Part shown: in pieces, positions 25,569 to 35,491 of the stretch
Layout: every line of letters starts with the position of its first letter
Position numbering within the stretch: position 1 is the first letter of the stretch
Source: Flavobacteriaceae bacterium
Lineage (GTDB): Bacteria; Bacteroidota; Bacteroidia; Flavobacteriales; Flavobacteriaceae
DNA length: 64,000 bases
Assembly: GCA_018402385.1 (NCBI GenBank)
Contig: JAGYJA010000004.1
Location: 62,001 to 126,000 of the forward strand
Direction of reading: 5' to 3'
Position numbers and translations under genes: made by a program
The notes under the pieces: generated by a model
What the model saw: the letters and a program-made list of their open reading frames with translations, nothing else
Told to the model about the DNA's origin: nothing
Databases searched by the model: none

Positions 25569-26849
25569 TTATCCTCTTCCACCTCTGTTGCCAGAGTTTC
25601 TTGTTGAGCTTGATGCTCTGGAAGTTGTATTGCTTTGCTTTCTTGTTGTTGTTCGGTTTGCCTGCGTGTTACGCGTTTGACTTGCTGCAGGTCTGGCCGT
25701 CGATTTTCTGTTTGTGTTTGATTCTCTAGAAACTGCTGGTCTACTTGTCGAAGCAGCAGGTCTTTGAATTCGTTCATTCCTAACCGTTGTTGAACTTTTT
25801 GGCGTTCCTCTCTTAACTCTATCATTTCTTGATACAGTTGAGCTGTTTGTCGTTGCAGCAGGTCTTTGAGTTCGCTCATTTCTTACAGTAGTTGAACTGT
25901 TTGGTGTTCCTCTTTGTTGAACACGGTCTGTTCTTGAGCTATTAATGTTAGCTGTTGGAGTTCCTCTTTCAGTGCGATCAACTCTTGCATTTTGTTTTGG
26001 TGTCCCTCTTTGTGCATTTTCGGTTCTTGAAGCTGTTGTATTATTAGGGGTTCCTCGTTGCACTTTGCTTTCAACTTTTGACTTGAAGTTGTTTCTTATG
26101 ACGTTATCATCCCTCCTATAAGTAGTTGATGCAACGCTGTTGTCTCTTCCAGAGGGTCTGAAGTTTCTGTTTGAAGAAACGCGACCATCTCTGTAATGAA
26201 CTCTACTCCCGGGTCTATAAAAGTCTCGTCTTCCGTTTTTATATGCATATCCATTTCTGTAATGTTGTCTGTGATAGCTGTAACTATATCTAACAGGAGT
26301 ATAATATCTTCTGTATGGAGTTGTATAAACTACACAGTATGTATAATAAGGAACAGCAAAATATACGTGCCAGGGTCTGTAAACATAGTATCTATTGTAA
26401 ACATTAATATATCCGGAGTAATGAGAATAATATCCATAAGGGTTATAATGTACAAACAAGCCGCCCACTTGAACTAGTCTTCTGTTATTATATCTAATTG
26501 TTACATCACCGGCTCTGATAATTCGTCCATACTGGTCATAGTAGATTGGTGTATCTTCAATTTGAATTACTGCACCATAGCTATCATATTGTATATATGC
26601 ATCATAGTTGTAACCTGAATTAAAGTTTACCGCTACATTGGGTGTATTTATGGTAACATCTGTTCCTTGATGACCTAAATAAACAAAGTCAAATTGACCA
26701 TCAGGGAAAATTGAAAACTCAATTCCGCCTTCTATAAATATGAATTTGTTTCCATCATAGGATCTGTAGTAGTCTTCTTCACTTGCTGAACTTTGAAAGG
26801 CAGCAAGACTTATGAAGAGGATTGCGAAAGTTAAAATTAGATTTTTCAT
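25569..26849 (-). CDS. Secreted Tyr-rich protein with basic RGTP-repeat tail
   Basis: A 426-residue protein with a signal peptide (MKNLILTFAILFISLAAFQSSA), a folded-looking N-terminal part (about 25-135) and a Tyr-rich segment (135-205, YYSHYSGYINVYNRYYVYRP). A long Arg/Thr/Ser/Asn-rich low-complexity tail (230-426) completes it. The tail contains five RGTP motifs at 265, 281, 295, 313 and 347 and a longer duplicated unit (SSTTVRNERTQRPAA at 318 and again, with one change, at 352). It is very basic and probably exported. I do not recognise a function; binding of an acidic polymer or nucleic acid is one option. Confidence 0.72.
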   Translation of the reverse strand: MKNLILTFAILFISLAAFQSSASEEDYYRSYDGNKFIFIEGGIEFSIFPDGQFDFVYLGHQGTDVTINTPNVAVNFNSGYNYDAYIQYDSYGAVIQIEDTPIYYDQYGRIIRAGDVTIRYNNRRLVQVGGLFVHYNPYGYYSHYSGYINVYNRYYVYRPWHVYFAVPYYTYCVVYTTPYRRYYTPVRYSYSYHRQHYRNGYAYKNGRRDFYRPGSRVHYRDGRVSSNRNFRPSGRDNSVASTTYRRDDNVIRNNFKSKVESKVQRGTPNNTTASRTENAQRGTPKQNARVDRTERGTPTANINSSRTDRVQQRGTPNSSTTVRNERTQRPAATTNSSTVSRNDRVKRGTPKSSTTVRNERIQRPAASTSRPAVSRESNTNRKSTARPAASQTRNTQANRTTTRKQSNTTSRASSSTRNSGNRGGRG

Positions 26850-27004
26850 AATAGCGGGTTTTAAAAGTTAGTAATTGCTTTTCGTTGAGGTTAGCATTAC
26901 TTTTCGCTAATGAAATACCAAAGGTCGTGCCAAAACTTAAATAATTAACTTAAGCATCTGAAATATAGGTAAATATAAAAAATAGGCGAGTGGTGGGAAA
27001 ACAA

Positions 27005-27031
27005 AAAAGCCCTCCGTTATGGAGAGCTTTT
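27005..27031 (-). terminator. Terminator of the cold-shock gene
   Basis: AAAAGC-C-CTCC (27005-27015) pairs with GGAG-A-GCTTTT (27021-27031) with one internal mismatch and a 5-nt loop. On the minus strand it lies about 32 nt after the csp stop and is followed by Ts. Confidence 0.7.
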
Positions 27032-27063
27032 CAAGTTTAAAGGGTATATATTAAAAACTTTGC

Positions 27064-27255
27064 TTAAGCAAGTTTAACATTTACTGCATTTAATCCTTTT
27101 TTACCTTGAGCTGTCTCAAAGGTTACTTCGTCATCTTCTCTAATGTCGTCAATAAGACCTGAAATGTGTACGAAGATTTCTTCATTTGATTGGTTGTCTT
27201 TAATAAATCCAAAACCTTTTGAATCATTGAAGAATTTTACTGTTCCTGTTTGCAT
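27064..27255 (-). CDS. Cold-shock domain protein
   Basis: A 63-residue single cold-shock domain: MQTGTVKFFNDSKGFGFI contains RNP1 (KGFGFI, 13-18) and RNP2 is EIFVHIS (26-32). It is an RNA/ssDNA-binding chaperone of the CspA family. Length is close to the family norm of 65-70. It stands alone with its own promoter and terminator. The short leader is AT-rich and I cannot say whether it is cold-regulated. Confidence 0.95.
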   Translation of the reverse strand: MQTGTVKFFNDSKGFGFIKDNQSNEEIFVHISGLIDDIREDDEVTFETAQGKKGLNAVNVKLA

Positions 27256-27290
27256 AATAATAAATAATAAAAATTTGTTTTAATAAAGTG

Positions 27291-27298
27291 CAAATGTA
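27291..27298 (-). promoter_or_regulatory. Candidate -7 element (TACATTTG) of the cold-shock gene
   Basis: The minus strand reads TACATTTG here, 35 nt before the csp ATG. No TTG is found at the ideal upstream distance, so the promoter call rests on the -7 element alone. Confidence 0.5.
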
Positions 27299-27455
27299 GA
27301 ATTAATAAATTTGATAACCTATTGTTTTGCAATAAATTATTGGCAATCCTTTTTAACAAGGCATTTAATACTAATAAAAAATGTATGCGAAGATTGAGGA
27401 AGATTGATTCTTAATAACTTTACTTAAAAAAAGGTGAATTTTATCTGATAATTTT

Positions 27456-27463
27456 TACATTTG
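27456..27463 (+). promoter_or_regulatory. Candidate -7 element (TACATTTG) of hutH
   Basis: An exact TAnnTTTG match 27 nt before the hutH ATG at 27491. The -33 element is not clear. Confidence 0.5.
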
Positions 27464-27490
27464 GGACACCAATAAATAATAAATATTTTA

Positions 27491-29002
27491 ATGTCCAATT
27501 TTCATTATATAAGTAGTCAAATACTTGATTTGAATACTGTTATCAATATTATTGAAACTAATAAACAACTGGCTCTTTCTGACGAGGCGGTATTAAATAT
27601 TAAAAAATCCAGAGACTATTTAGACAAGAAAATACAAAACGATGATACCCCTATTTATGGAATAAATACAGGATTTGGTTCTCTTTGTAATATAAAAATA
27701 TCTAAGTCTGATTTAACAAAACTTCAAAGCAATTTGGTAAAATCCCACGCCTGTGGTACCGGAGAACTTGTTCCAAAGGAGATTATAAAGTTAATGATTC
27801 TCTTAAAAGTTCAATCTTTAAGCTATGGTCACAGTGGGGTTCAATTACAAACAGTAGAAAGACTTATCGAATTTTATAATCAAAATGTATTACCGGTAAT
27901 TTATACTCAAGGAAGTTTGGGTGCTTCTGGTGATTTGGCACCTTTAGCTCATTTGTCATTACCCTTGCTGGGATTGGGAGAAGTGTATGTTGAAAACAAT
28001 ATTGTTTCTACAAAAAGTATTTTAGAAAACTATGGTTGGGAACCCATTTCGCTTCAAGCAAAAGAGGGACTCGCTTTATTGAACGGCACTCAATTTATGA
28101 GTGCATATGGAATTTATATCTTGATAAAAGCTTTTAAGTTATCCTATCTTGCAGATCTTATAAGTTCAGTTTCAATTGATGCTTTTGATTGCAATCTTTC
28201 TCCATTTAATTCACTAGTTCACGAAGTGCGACCTCATAGTGGGCAAATTAAAACTGCAGAAAATATCAGGAATTTTCTCAATGGAAGTGAAATAAGTTTA
28301 AACGAAAAGCAGAATGTTCAAGATCCCTATTCTTTTAGATGCATTCCACAAGTTCATGGAGCAACAAAAGACACACTGGAATTTGTTAGAAAAACATTTA
28401 AAACTGAAATTAATTCAGTAACTGACAATCCAAATATTTTTATTGAGGAGGATAAAATAATTTCCGGGGGAAATTTTCACGGTCAACCTCTTGCTTTAGC
28501 TTTGGATTATCTTGGGATTGCTTTGTCTGAGTTGGGGAGTATATCAGAAAGACGCACTTACCAATTGATTTCAGGAAGTAGGGATTTACCACAATTTTTA
28601 GTAAATAATCCCGGACTTAATTCTGGTTTTATGATTCCTCAATATACTGCTGCTTCAATTGTGAGCCAAAATAAACAACTTGCTACTCCGGCAAGTGTTG
28701 ATTCAATCGTTTCCTCAAATGGGCAAGAAGATCATGTGAGCATGGGAGCCAATGCAGCAACAAAATGTTTGCGAATAATAAATAATTTGGAAACAATTTT
28801 AGCTATCGAGCTTTTTAATGCTTCTCAAGCAATTAAATTTAGGGAGCCAAAAAAGACGTCTCCATTTTTAGAAACATTTCTGGAGTTGTATCAAAAAGAG
28901 GTTCATTTTGTTGAAGAGGACCGTGTGCTTGCTAATGATATTCAGAAGAGTGTTTCTTTTTTGAAAAGTTTTCAAATCGATGCTGATTTAATGTTTCATT
29001 AA
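27491..29002 (+). CDS. hutH: Histidine ammonia-lyase
   Basis: A 503-residue member of the aromatic amino acid lyase family. The Ala145-Ser146-Gly147 triad in GSLGASGDLAPLAHL forms the MIO cofactor. Other family blocks are YGINTGFGSL, VQDPYSFRCIPQVHG and GLNSGFMIPQYTAAS. The selectivity region reads NLVKSHACG; Ser-His at this place is typical of histidine lyases, unlike the residues of Tyr/Phe enzymes. It converts L-histidine to urocanate and ammonia. No hutU, hutI or hutG is adjacent, so the remaining degradation genes must be elsewhere. Confidence 0.9.
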   Translation: MSNFHYISSQILDLNTVINIIETNKQLALSDEAVLNIKKSRDYLDKKIQNDDTPIYGINTGFGSLCNIKISKSDLTKLQSNLVKSHACGTGELVPKEIIKLMILLKVQSLSYGHSGVQLQTVERLIEFYNQNVLPVIYTQGSLGASGDLAPLAHLSLPLLGLGEVYVENNIVSTKSILENYGWEPISLQAKEGLALLNGTQFMSAYGIYILIKAFKLSYLADLISSVSIDAFDCNLSPFNSLVHEVRPHSGQIKTAENIRNFLNGSEISLNEKQNVQDPYSFRCIPQVHGATKDTLEFVRKTFKTEINSVTDNPNIFIEEDKIISGGNFHGQPLALALDYLGIALSELGSISERRTYQLISGSRDLPQFLVNNPGLNSGFMIPQYTAASIVSQNKQLATPASVDSIVSSNGQEDHVSMGANAATKCLRIINNLETILAIELFNASQAIKFREPKKTSPFLETFLELYQKEVHFVEEDRVLANDIQKSVSFLKSFQIDADLMFH

Positions 29003-29382
29003 AGTTCCTTTTTTGATTCCTCAACAAGCTGTTCACACCAGGTTATCGCGTCTATAAGTTTTGTAAAGCTTTTATGAGGCTTAGACAAGAACTTTCGCTC
29101 AAAATCAGCGTTTGCAATTCTAACATCAGATTGAGAAACAACGGCAAATGCGATAAGATTTTTAATTTTTGATGTTTCTTCAAAGACTTTTGGATCGACT
29201 GAATAAGAATTTATTCTATTTGTTATGTAGGCGAAAGGTTTGTCTTTGAAATATTTCTCTGCAAGTTCAATTAAAACTGAATTGTGTTCAGGAAGTACTG
29301 TAACTCCCTCATGCATCACAGCAATCATAAAGTTATCAAAAATTGAAAAATCACAAAATTCATATTTAACAGCTGCACGCAT
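28999..29382 (-). CDS. Conserved small protein, possibly SpoIIAA/STAS-like
   Basis: A 127-residue soluble protein with alternating strand/helix pattern (FAYITNRINSYSVDPKVFEE, IKNLIAFAVVSQ, FTKLIDAITWCEQLVEE). This resembles the SpoIIAA-like (STAS/SEC14) single-domain proteins of Flavobacteriia. There is no catalytic motif. Its stop overlaps the convergent hutH stop by 4 nt. It is 42 nt after the DksA-like gene and may be the end of the clpC operon. Confidence 0.55.
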   Translation of the reverse strand: MRAAVKYEFCDFSIFDNFMIAVMHEGVTVLPEHNSVLIELAEKYFKDKPFAYITNRINSYSVDPKVFEETSKIKNLIAFAVVSQSDVRIANADFERKFLSKPHKSFTKLIDAITWCEQLVEESKKEL

Positions 29383-29424
29383 ACTTGATTTTCTTATTTG
29401 AATTTGCCTATAAAAATAACAAAT

Positions 29425-29769
29425 TTATAGTTTCGAAGCACAGTTTACACAAATTGTTATTTGGGGCAAGAGTAATATTCTTCTTATGGGAATTTGATTA
29501 TAGCAACTTCTGCATTTACCAAAATCGGGCTCATTTATTTTTGTGACAGCAATTTCCAGATTTTTTAATTTTTGCACAGCTTTGTTGAGAGTAGCTTCAT
29601 TAACACTTTTATTGTTTATAGCGTCCATTCTTGAAACTCTTCCAATTGCATTTTCGGGCGCAATGGGTTTTGTGAGTTCCCTAAATTTTTCAACTATCTC
29701 CTGTGTGTTTTCAATTTCGGCAATGATTCGGAATTCTATATCTTTTAGTTCTTCCTTTGAATAACTCAT
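29425..29769 (-). CDS. DksA/TraR-type zinc-finger protein
   Basis: A 114-residue protein with an N-terminal helical hairpin (1-85) and a four-cysteine zinc finger at the C-terminus (CRSC and CVNC, 18 residues apart), the layout of DksA/TraR proteins that bind the RNA polymerase secondary channel. The tip lacks the usual Asp-x-x-Asp-Ala pattern (it reads IAPENAIGRVSRMD), so a ppGpp-type role is uncertain. Its ATG overlaps the preceding gene's stop as ATGA. Confidence 0.78.
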   Translation of the reverse strand: MSYSKEELKDIEFRIIAEIENTQEIVEKFRELTKPIAPENAIGRVSRMDAINNKSVNEATLNKAVQKLKNLEIAVTKINEPDFGKCRSCYNQIPIRRILLLPQITICVNCASKL

Positions 29770-30125
29770 TTGTCAATTTGTTTTTCAGGAACTATTTCAA
29801 TGAAATAATATATTATATTACCTAAAAAAGAGGAGAGAACAAGAATCAATATCCACATCAACTTTTGATTGCTATCGAAATTTGGGTTTGAATTTACATG
29901 AATTATATAATAAATCATCAAAGCAAAACCAGCTAGAATAGCAATTAGTATGAGTACGAATAAAATAAAGAAGTTTTTAAAGAACACTTGTTCAATAAAG
30001 GGGTCATTAGCAGGAGTACCAATTGAGCTAAAGAAAAAATTAAAAAAAACAAATATGTAAACCAAAATGGATAGCACGGGCAAAAAAGTGAAAATTCCCA
30101 GTACTATTTTCTTGTTCTTAGTCAT
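29766..30125 (-). CDS. Small membrane protein, PLDc_N-like
   Basis: A 119-residue protein with three hydrophobic segments (about 8-32, 50-75, 86-110). The last block, SNQKLMWILILVLSSFLGNI followed by IYYFIE, fits the PLDc_N module found in stand-alone Bacteroidota membrane proteins. Its ATG overlaps the clpC stop (TAATG at 30123-30127) and its own stop overlaps the DksA-like start, so the three are translationally coupled. Function is unknown. Confidence 0.65.
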   Translation of the reverse strand: MTKNKKIVLGIFTFLPVLSILVYIFVFFNFFFSSIGTPANDPFIEQVFFKNFFILFVLILIAILAGFALMIYYIIHVNSNPNFDSNQKLMWILILVLSSFLGNIIYYFIEIVPEKQIDK

Positions 30126-32686
30126 TAAGATTCAGTTGTTTTTTTCTCTTTTTCAATTTTGATAATCAATTCGTTTGACTTTTTGTCTAAATCCATAGAT
30201 ATATGATCCCCTTCAACCAACTTAGAAGTAATGATTTCTTCTGCAAGAGCATCTTCAATGTATTTTTGAATGGCTCTATTAAGTGGTCTGGCTCCATACT
30301 CTTTGTCAAAACCTTTGTCAGCGATATACTCTTTAGCACTTTTAGTAAGTGAAAGAGAGTATCCTAAATCTTTAATTCTCAGGAATAGTTTTGACAACTC
30401 AATATCAATTATTTTATTGATGTCTTCTTTTTCCAGTGCATTAAAGACTACAACATCATCAACGCGATTCAAGAACTCTGGTGCAAAAGCTTTTTTAAGT
30501 GCATTCTGTATAATGCTTTTTGCATTGTCATCAGCTTGACTGGTTTTTGCTGCAGTGCCAAATCCAACACCTTGACCAAAATCTTTAAGTTTTCTTGCAC
30601 CAATGTTTGATGTCATTATGATAATAGTATTCCTAAAGTCTATTTTTCTACCCAAGCTATCTGTTAAATAACCATCATCCAGAACTTGAAGTAACATATT
30701 AAAAACATCAGGGTGTGCTTTTTCAATTTCGTCGAGTAAAACGACTGCATATGGTTTTCTTCTTATTTTCTCTGTGAGTTGGCCTCCTTCTTCATAACCC
30801 ACATATCCAGGAGGTGCTCCAACAAGTCTTGATATTGAAAATTTCTCCATATACTCACTCATATCAATACGAATTAAAGCATTTTCTGAATCAAAAAGTT
30901 CACGAGCTAATACTTTTGCAAGTTGTGTTTTACCAACTCCTGTTTGCCCTAAAAATATAAATGAACCGATGGGTTTATTTGGATCTTTTAGTCCGGCACG
31001 GTTTCTTTGAATTGCTTTCACAACTTTATTCACAGCCTCATCTTGACCAATAACTTTACCTTTTATTTGCTTGGGCAGTTCAGACAGTTTTTTGATTTCT
31101 GTCTGAGCAATTCTGTTTACAGGCACTCCGGTAATCATAGAAACGACCTCTGCTACATTGTCTTCTGTGACCGTTTCTCTGTGAAGTTTGGATTCGTTTT
31201 CCCATTCTTCCTGAGCAATTGCTAATTCTTTTTCAAGTTTTTTCTCATCATCTCTCAGTTTAGCGGCTTCTTCATATTTCTGCTTTTTAACCACAGAGTT
31301 TTTTTGTTCTCTAACTTCTTCAAGTTGAGCTTCAATTTTCACGATTTTATCGGGCACATTGATGTTAGTTATATGCACTCTTGAACCTGCTTCATCCAGA
31401 GCGTCAATGGCTTTATCTGGAAGGAAGCGATCTGTCATATATCTATTTGTTAAAACAACACAGGCATTGATAGCTTCATCTGTATAAGTCACATTGTGAT
31501 GTGATTCATATTTGTCTTTGATGTTGTTTAAAATCTCAATGGTTTCTTCAACACTAGTTGGTTCGATGATGACTTTTTGAAACCGTCTTTCAAGTGCGCC
31601 GTCCTTCTCTATATATTGTCTGTATTCATCAAGAGTAGTTGCGCCAATACATTGTATTTCGCCACGAGCAAGAGCGGGTTTAAACATATTTGAAGCATCT
31701 AGAGAACCGGTAGCACCACCTGCTCCAACAATGGTATGAATTTCATCTATGAAAAGGATGATATCGTCATTTTTTTCGAGTTCATTCATTACGGCTTTCA
31801 TACGTTCTTCAAATTGACCTCTGTATTTTGTTCCAGCAACAAGACTTGCGAGATCCAAAGTAACGACGCGCTTGTCAAAAAGAATTCGTGAAACTTTACG
31901 TTGAATAATGCGGAGTGCAAGACCCTCGGCAATAGCAGATTTGCCAACTCCCGGTTCACCTATCAATAAGGGATTGTTTTTCTTTCTTCTACTTAGTATT
32001 TGAGAAACCCTTTGAATTTCTTTTTCACGACCCACAACGGGGTCTAGTTTACCCTCTTCGGCCATAGCTGTAAGATCACGGCCAAAGTTGTCTAAAACCG
32101 GAGTTTTTGACTTTTTATTTTGTTTAGCAGCTCCGGAAGAACCAAATGGATTTTCCTTAGAACCTTCATTTGAAGTACTTGCTTCATCATCATCATTTGG
32201 AAAAGATTCTGATGTAGGTGATTGAAATGAATTTTCATCATTTGCAATCATAAATTTAAATTGATCTTTCACGCTATCGTAATCTAATTTTAATTTATTG
32301 AGCAACTTTGTAGTTGGGTCATTTTCATTTCTTAAAATACACAACAAAAGGTGTGCGGTATTTATAGAGGAACTTTGGAATAATTTTGCTTCCAGAAAAG
32401 TTGTTTTTAGTGCTCGCTCTGCCTGCCTGGTGAGGTGTAAATTCTTTTTATCATTTGCCAGAGTTGTAGTATTTGGGTTTGCAGGACTTAAAATTTCAAC
32501 TTTTCGTCTAAGTTGATTTAAGTCAATATCAAGGGCGTTAAGAATATTAATTGCTTTCCCATTTCCGTCACGGAGTAATCCAAGCATCAAGTGTTCAGTT
32601 CCAATAAAGTCATGACCAAGTCGCAATGCTTCTTCTTTGCTATAAGCTATAACATCTTTAACTCTTGGGGAAAAATTGTCGTCCAT
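30125..32686 (-). CDS. clpC: ATP-dependent Clp protease ATP-binding subunit ClpC
   Basis: An 853-residue Hsp100 unfoldase. It has a double Clp_N repeat (1-140), the first AAA+ module with Walker [10 protein letters not shown], a UVR-type coiled segment ([19 protein letters not shown]) as in ClpC rather than ClpB, and a second AAA+ module with Walker [13 protein letters not shown]. It ends with the C-terminal D2 domain. It feeds substrates to ClpP. I chose the start [13 protein letters not shown] at 32686; the ATG at 32734 adds 16 residues with no family counterpart. It heads an operon with a small membrane protein and a DksA-like gene and is divergent from gyrA. Confidence 0.95.
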   Translation of the reverse strand: MDDNFSPRVKDVIAYSKEEALRLGHDFIGTEHLMLGLLRDGNGKAINILNALDIDLNQLRRKVEILSPANPNTTTLANDKKNLHLTRQAERALKTTFLEAKLFQSSSINTAHLLLCILRNENDPTTKLLNKLKLDYDSVKDQFKFMIANDENSFQSPTSESFPNDDDEASTSNEGSKENPFGSSGAAKQNKKSKTPVLDNFGRDLTAMAEEGKLDPVVGREKEIQRVSQILSRRKKNNPLLIGEPGVGKSAIAEGLALRIIQRKVSRILFDKRVVTLDLASLVAGTKYRGQFEERMKAVMNELEKNDDIILFIDEIHTIVGAGGATGSLDASNMFKPALARGEIQCIGATTLDEYRQYIEKDGALERRFQKVIIEPTSVEETIEILNNIKDKYESHHNVTYTDEAINACVVLTNRYMTDRFLPDKAIDALDEAGSRVHITNINVPDKIVKIEAQLEEVREQKNSVVKKQKYEEAAKLRDDEKKLEKELAIAQEEWENESKLHRETVTEDNVAEVVSMITGVPVNRIAQTEIKKLSELPKQIKGKVIGQDEAVNKVVKAIQRNRAGLKDPNKPIGSFIFLGQTGVGKTQLAKVLARELFDSENALIRIDMSEYMEKFSISRLVGAPPGYVGYEEGGQLTEKIRRKPYAVVLLDEIEKAHPDVFNMLLQVLDDGYLTDSLGRKIDFRNTIIIMTSNIGARKLKDFGQGVGFGTAAKTSQADDNAKSIIQNALKKAFAPEFLNRVDDVVVFNALEKEDINKIIDIELSKLFLRIKDLGYSLSLTKSAKEYIADKGFDKEYGARPLNRAIQKYIEDALAEEIITSKLVEGDHISMDLDKKSNELIIKIEKEKKTTES

Positions 32687-32941
32687 AGTATTTTCTTTGA
32701 GTATAAATTTACGAAATAAGCAAGTAATGTACAAAAACTATTCCTACTTAAAGCTGTCGAAGTAAAAAGACAAAAAAACTTTCCAAAATAAAAATAAATT
32801 CAAGGCTATTTATTAACTGTTTTTGGGGTGTTATTTGTTAATAAAATAGTGCAAAACGCAGCCTGATTTTAATCATAAAAAGCTTTAAAAGCTGTATATT
32901 GCCCTCTACAATTTATTAATTTTAAATAAAAGATAAAACAT

Positions 32942-35470
32942 ATGAATGAAGGTGAAAAATTGATTCCCATCAACATTGAAGAGGAAATGAAATCAGCTTA
33001 CATAGATTATTCTATGTCGGTCATTGTGTCACGTGCACTTCCTGATGTTAGAGATGGAATGAAACCTGTTCACAGACGTGTGTTATTTGGTATGCACGAG
33101 TTGGGCGTAAGATCAAATACTGCCCATAAAAAATCTGCTAGAATTGTTGGTGAGGTTTTAGGTAAGTATCACCCTCACGGTGACACTTCTGTTTATGATG
33201 CAATGGTTCGTATGGCACAAGAATGGAGCTTACGCTACATGCTTGTGGATGGACAGGGTAACTTTGGATCAATCGATGGCGATAGCCCTGCTGCAATGCG
33301 TTATACAGAAGCTAGAATGCAGAAGATTTCTGAAGATATGCTTGCCGATATTGATAAAGAAACCGTTGACTTTCAATTAAATTTTGACGATACTCTGGAA
33401 GAGCCAACAGTTTTACCCACCCGTGTACCCGGATTATTAATTAATGGAGCTTCAGGTATTGCTGTGGGGATGGCTACTAATATGCCTCCACATAACTTGT
33501 CTGAGGTCATAGATGGAACTGTTGCATATATAGACAATAATGATATTGATATAGCAGAGCTGATGACTCATATAAAGGCGCCAGATTTTCCTACTGGTGG
33601 TGTAATTTATGGGTATGAAGGCGTTAAGGAAGCTTTTGAAACCGGAAGGGGAAGAGTGGTAATGAGAGCCAAAGCCTCATTTGAGGAAGTAAAGGGAAAA
33701 GAATGTATCATTGTAACTGAAATACCTTACCAAGTTAACAAAGCCGATATGATCAAGAAAACGGCAGATTTAGTTAATGAAAAGAAAATTGAAGGCATCT
33801 CAAACATTCGGGATGAATCGGATAGAAATGGAATGCGCATCGTGTATATTTTAAAAAGAGATGCTGTTCCAAATATCGTTTTAAACACACTTTATAAATA
33901 TACTTCACTTCAATCCTCATTCAGTGTAAACAACATTGCACTTGTGAAAGGAAGGCCTCAAATGCTCAATTTAAAGCAATTAATTCAGTATTTTGTTGAG
34001 CATCGTCATGAAGTTGTTGTTAGGAGAACAGAATATTTACTTCGAAAAGCTGAAGAAAGAGCTCATATTTTAGAAGGTTTAATCATTGCCTCAGATAATA
34101 TTGACGAAGTTATAAGATTGATTAGAGCCTCTTCAAATGCAGATGAAGCACGGCAAAAATTAGTTGACGCCTTTGAGTTATCTGAAATTCAGGCAAAAGC
34201 AATTGTTGAAATGCGTTTACGTCAATTGACGGGTCTTGAACAAGATAAATTACGCAGTGAGTATGAAGAATTGATGAAAACCATTCAAAGCTATAAAGAT
34301 ATACTTGCAAGTGTTGAAAAAAGAATGGAAATTATCAAAGAAGAGTTACTTGAAATCAAAAATAAATATGGTGATGAACGAAGATCAATAATTGAATATG
34401 CAGGTGGTGATGTCTCGATCACAGACCTCATTGCCGATGAAAAAGTAGTTATAACTATTTCTCACGCCGGTTATATAAAGAGAACACCTCTCAATGAATA
34501 CAAGACTCAAAATAGGGGTGGAGTGGGTCAAAAAGCATCTGCAACCAGAAATGAAGACTTTTTAGAACATCTGTTTGTGGGTACAAATCACCAGTATATG
34601 TTGTTCTTCACACAAAAAGGAAAATGCTTTTGGATGCGTGTCTTTGAAATACCTGAAGGATCAAGAACTTCAAAAGGTAGAGCCATTCAAAATTTAATTA
34701 ATATTGAGCAAGATGATAAGGTGAAAGCGTTTATTTGTGTTCAGGATTTGAAAGATGAAGAATATATAAATAACCATTTTGTCATCATGGCCACCAAAAA
34801 AGGTCAGGTTAAGAAAACACCACTTGAGCAATATTCTAGACCCAGAACAAATGGAATTAATGCTATCACGATAAGAGAGGAAGATGAACTCCTAGAAGCA
34901 AAATTAACCACAGGTGACAGCCAGATTATGCTTGCTGTAAAATCTGGTAAAGCTGTGCGATTTGAAGAAGAGAAAACCAGACCAATGGGAAGAAATGCTT
35001 CCGGAGTAAGAGGAATAACACTTGCTAATGAGCAAGACGAAGTAATTGGGATGATAGCTATTGATAATCCAAGAGAAGAAACTGTTCTCGTTGTATCTGA
35101 AAATGGATATGGTAAACGCACCTATATTGATGATCCTGAAGATGGTGAAGCGATTTACAGAATCACAAACAGAGGAGGGAAAGGTGTTAAAACAATTTCA
35201 ATTACAGAAAAAACCGGTAATTTAGTGGCAATAAAAAGTGTCCTTGATACTGATGATTTAATGATTATCAACAAATCGGGAATTGCTATAAGAATGTCTG
35301 TTGATGACCTTAGAGTAATGGGAAGAGCAACACAAGGGGTTCGTCTTATTAAAGTAAGAGAAGATGATGCGATTGCAGCTGTTGCAAAAACATTAAAAGA
35401 TGATGTTGAGGTTGAAAATGGGGATGCAAATGAAAGTGGAACAGATATTGATTTAAACATTAATAATTAA
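32942..35470 (+). CDS. gyrA: DNA gyrase subunit A
   Basis: An 842-residue type II topoisomerase A subunit. It starts [35 protein letters not shown] in pattern, has the catalytic Tyr121 in [10 protein letters not shown], and the quinolone-resistance region reads [10 protein letters not shown] (Thr82 and Asp86 align with E. coli Ser83 and Asp87). The C-terminal beta-pinwheel carries the GyrA box [10 protein letters not shown], a QRRGGKG-type sequence, which marks it as gyrase rather than topoisomerase IV. The acidic tail ends [12 protein letters not shown]. It is followed 21 nt later by a TPR protein gene. Confidence 0.97.
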   Translation: MNEGEKLIPINIEEEMKSAYIDYSMSVIVSRALPDVRDGMKPVHRRVLFGMHELGVRSNTAHKKSARIVGEVLGKYHPHGDTSVYDAMVRMAQEWSLRYMLVDGQGNFGSIDGDSPAAMRYTEARMQKISEDMLADIDKETVDFQLNFDDTLEEPTVLPTRVPGLLINGASGIAVGMATNMPPHNLSEVIDGTVAYIDNNDIDIAELMTHIKAPDFPTGGVIYGYEGVKEAFETGRGRVVMRAKASFEEVKGKECIIVTEIPYQVNKADMIKKTADLVNEKKIEGISNIRDESDRNGMRIVYILKRDAVPNIVLNTLYKYTSLQSSFSVNNIALVKGRPQMLNLKQLIQYFVEHRHEVVVRRTEYLLRKAEERAHILEGLIIASDNIDEVIRLIRASSNADEARQKLVDAFELSEIQAKAIVEMRLRQLTGLEQDKLRSEYEELMKTIQSYKDILASVEKRMEIIKEELLEIKNKYGDERRSIIEYAGGDVSITDLIADEKVVITISHAGYIKRTPLNEYKTQNRGGVGQKASATRNEDFLEHLFVGTNHQYMLFFTQKGKCFWMRVFEIPEGSRTSKGRAIQNLINIEQDDKVKAFICVQDLKDEEYINNHFVIMATKKGQVKKTPLEQYSRPRTNGINAITIREEDELLEAKLTTGDSQIMLAVKSGKAVRFEEEKTRPMGRNASGVRGITLANEQDEVIGMIAIDNPREETVLVVSENGYGKRTYIDDPEDGEAIYRITNRGGKGVKTISITEKTGNLVAIKSVLDTDDLMIINKSGIAIRMSVDDLRVMGRATQGVRLIKVREDDAIAAVAKTLKDDVEVENGDANESGTDIDLNINN

Positions 35471-35491
35471 GAATAACTAAATAGTAAAACA

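Noticed and set aside
25523-26074. Two Gln/Glu/Leu-rich, coiled-coil-like minus-strand ORFs (25523-25879 and 25883-26074)
   Set aside because: They are alternative frames of the repetitive RGTP tail of the secreted protein. The repeat makes both frames look regular, but only the signal-peptide frame runs from a proper start through the whole region.
25569-26100. Possible CRISPR-like repeat region
   Set aside because: Repeats are degenerate, in phase with codons and without uniform spacers; they encode protein repeats.
26196-26477. Plus-strand Ser/Ile/Val-rich ORF
   Set aside because: Antisense of the Tyr-rich segment of the secreted protein; no start context or homology.
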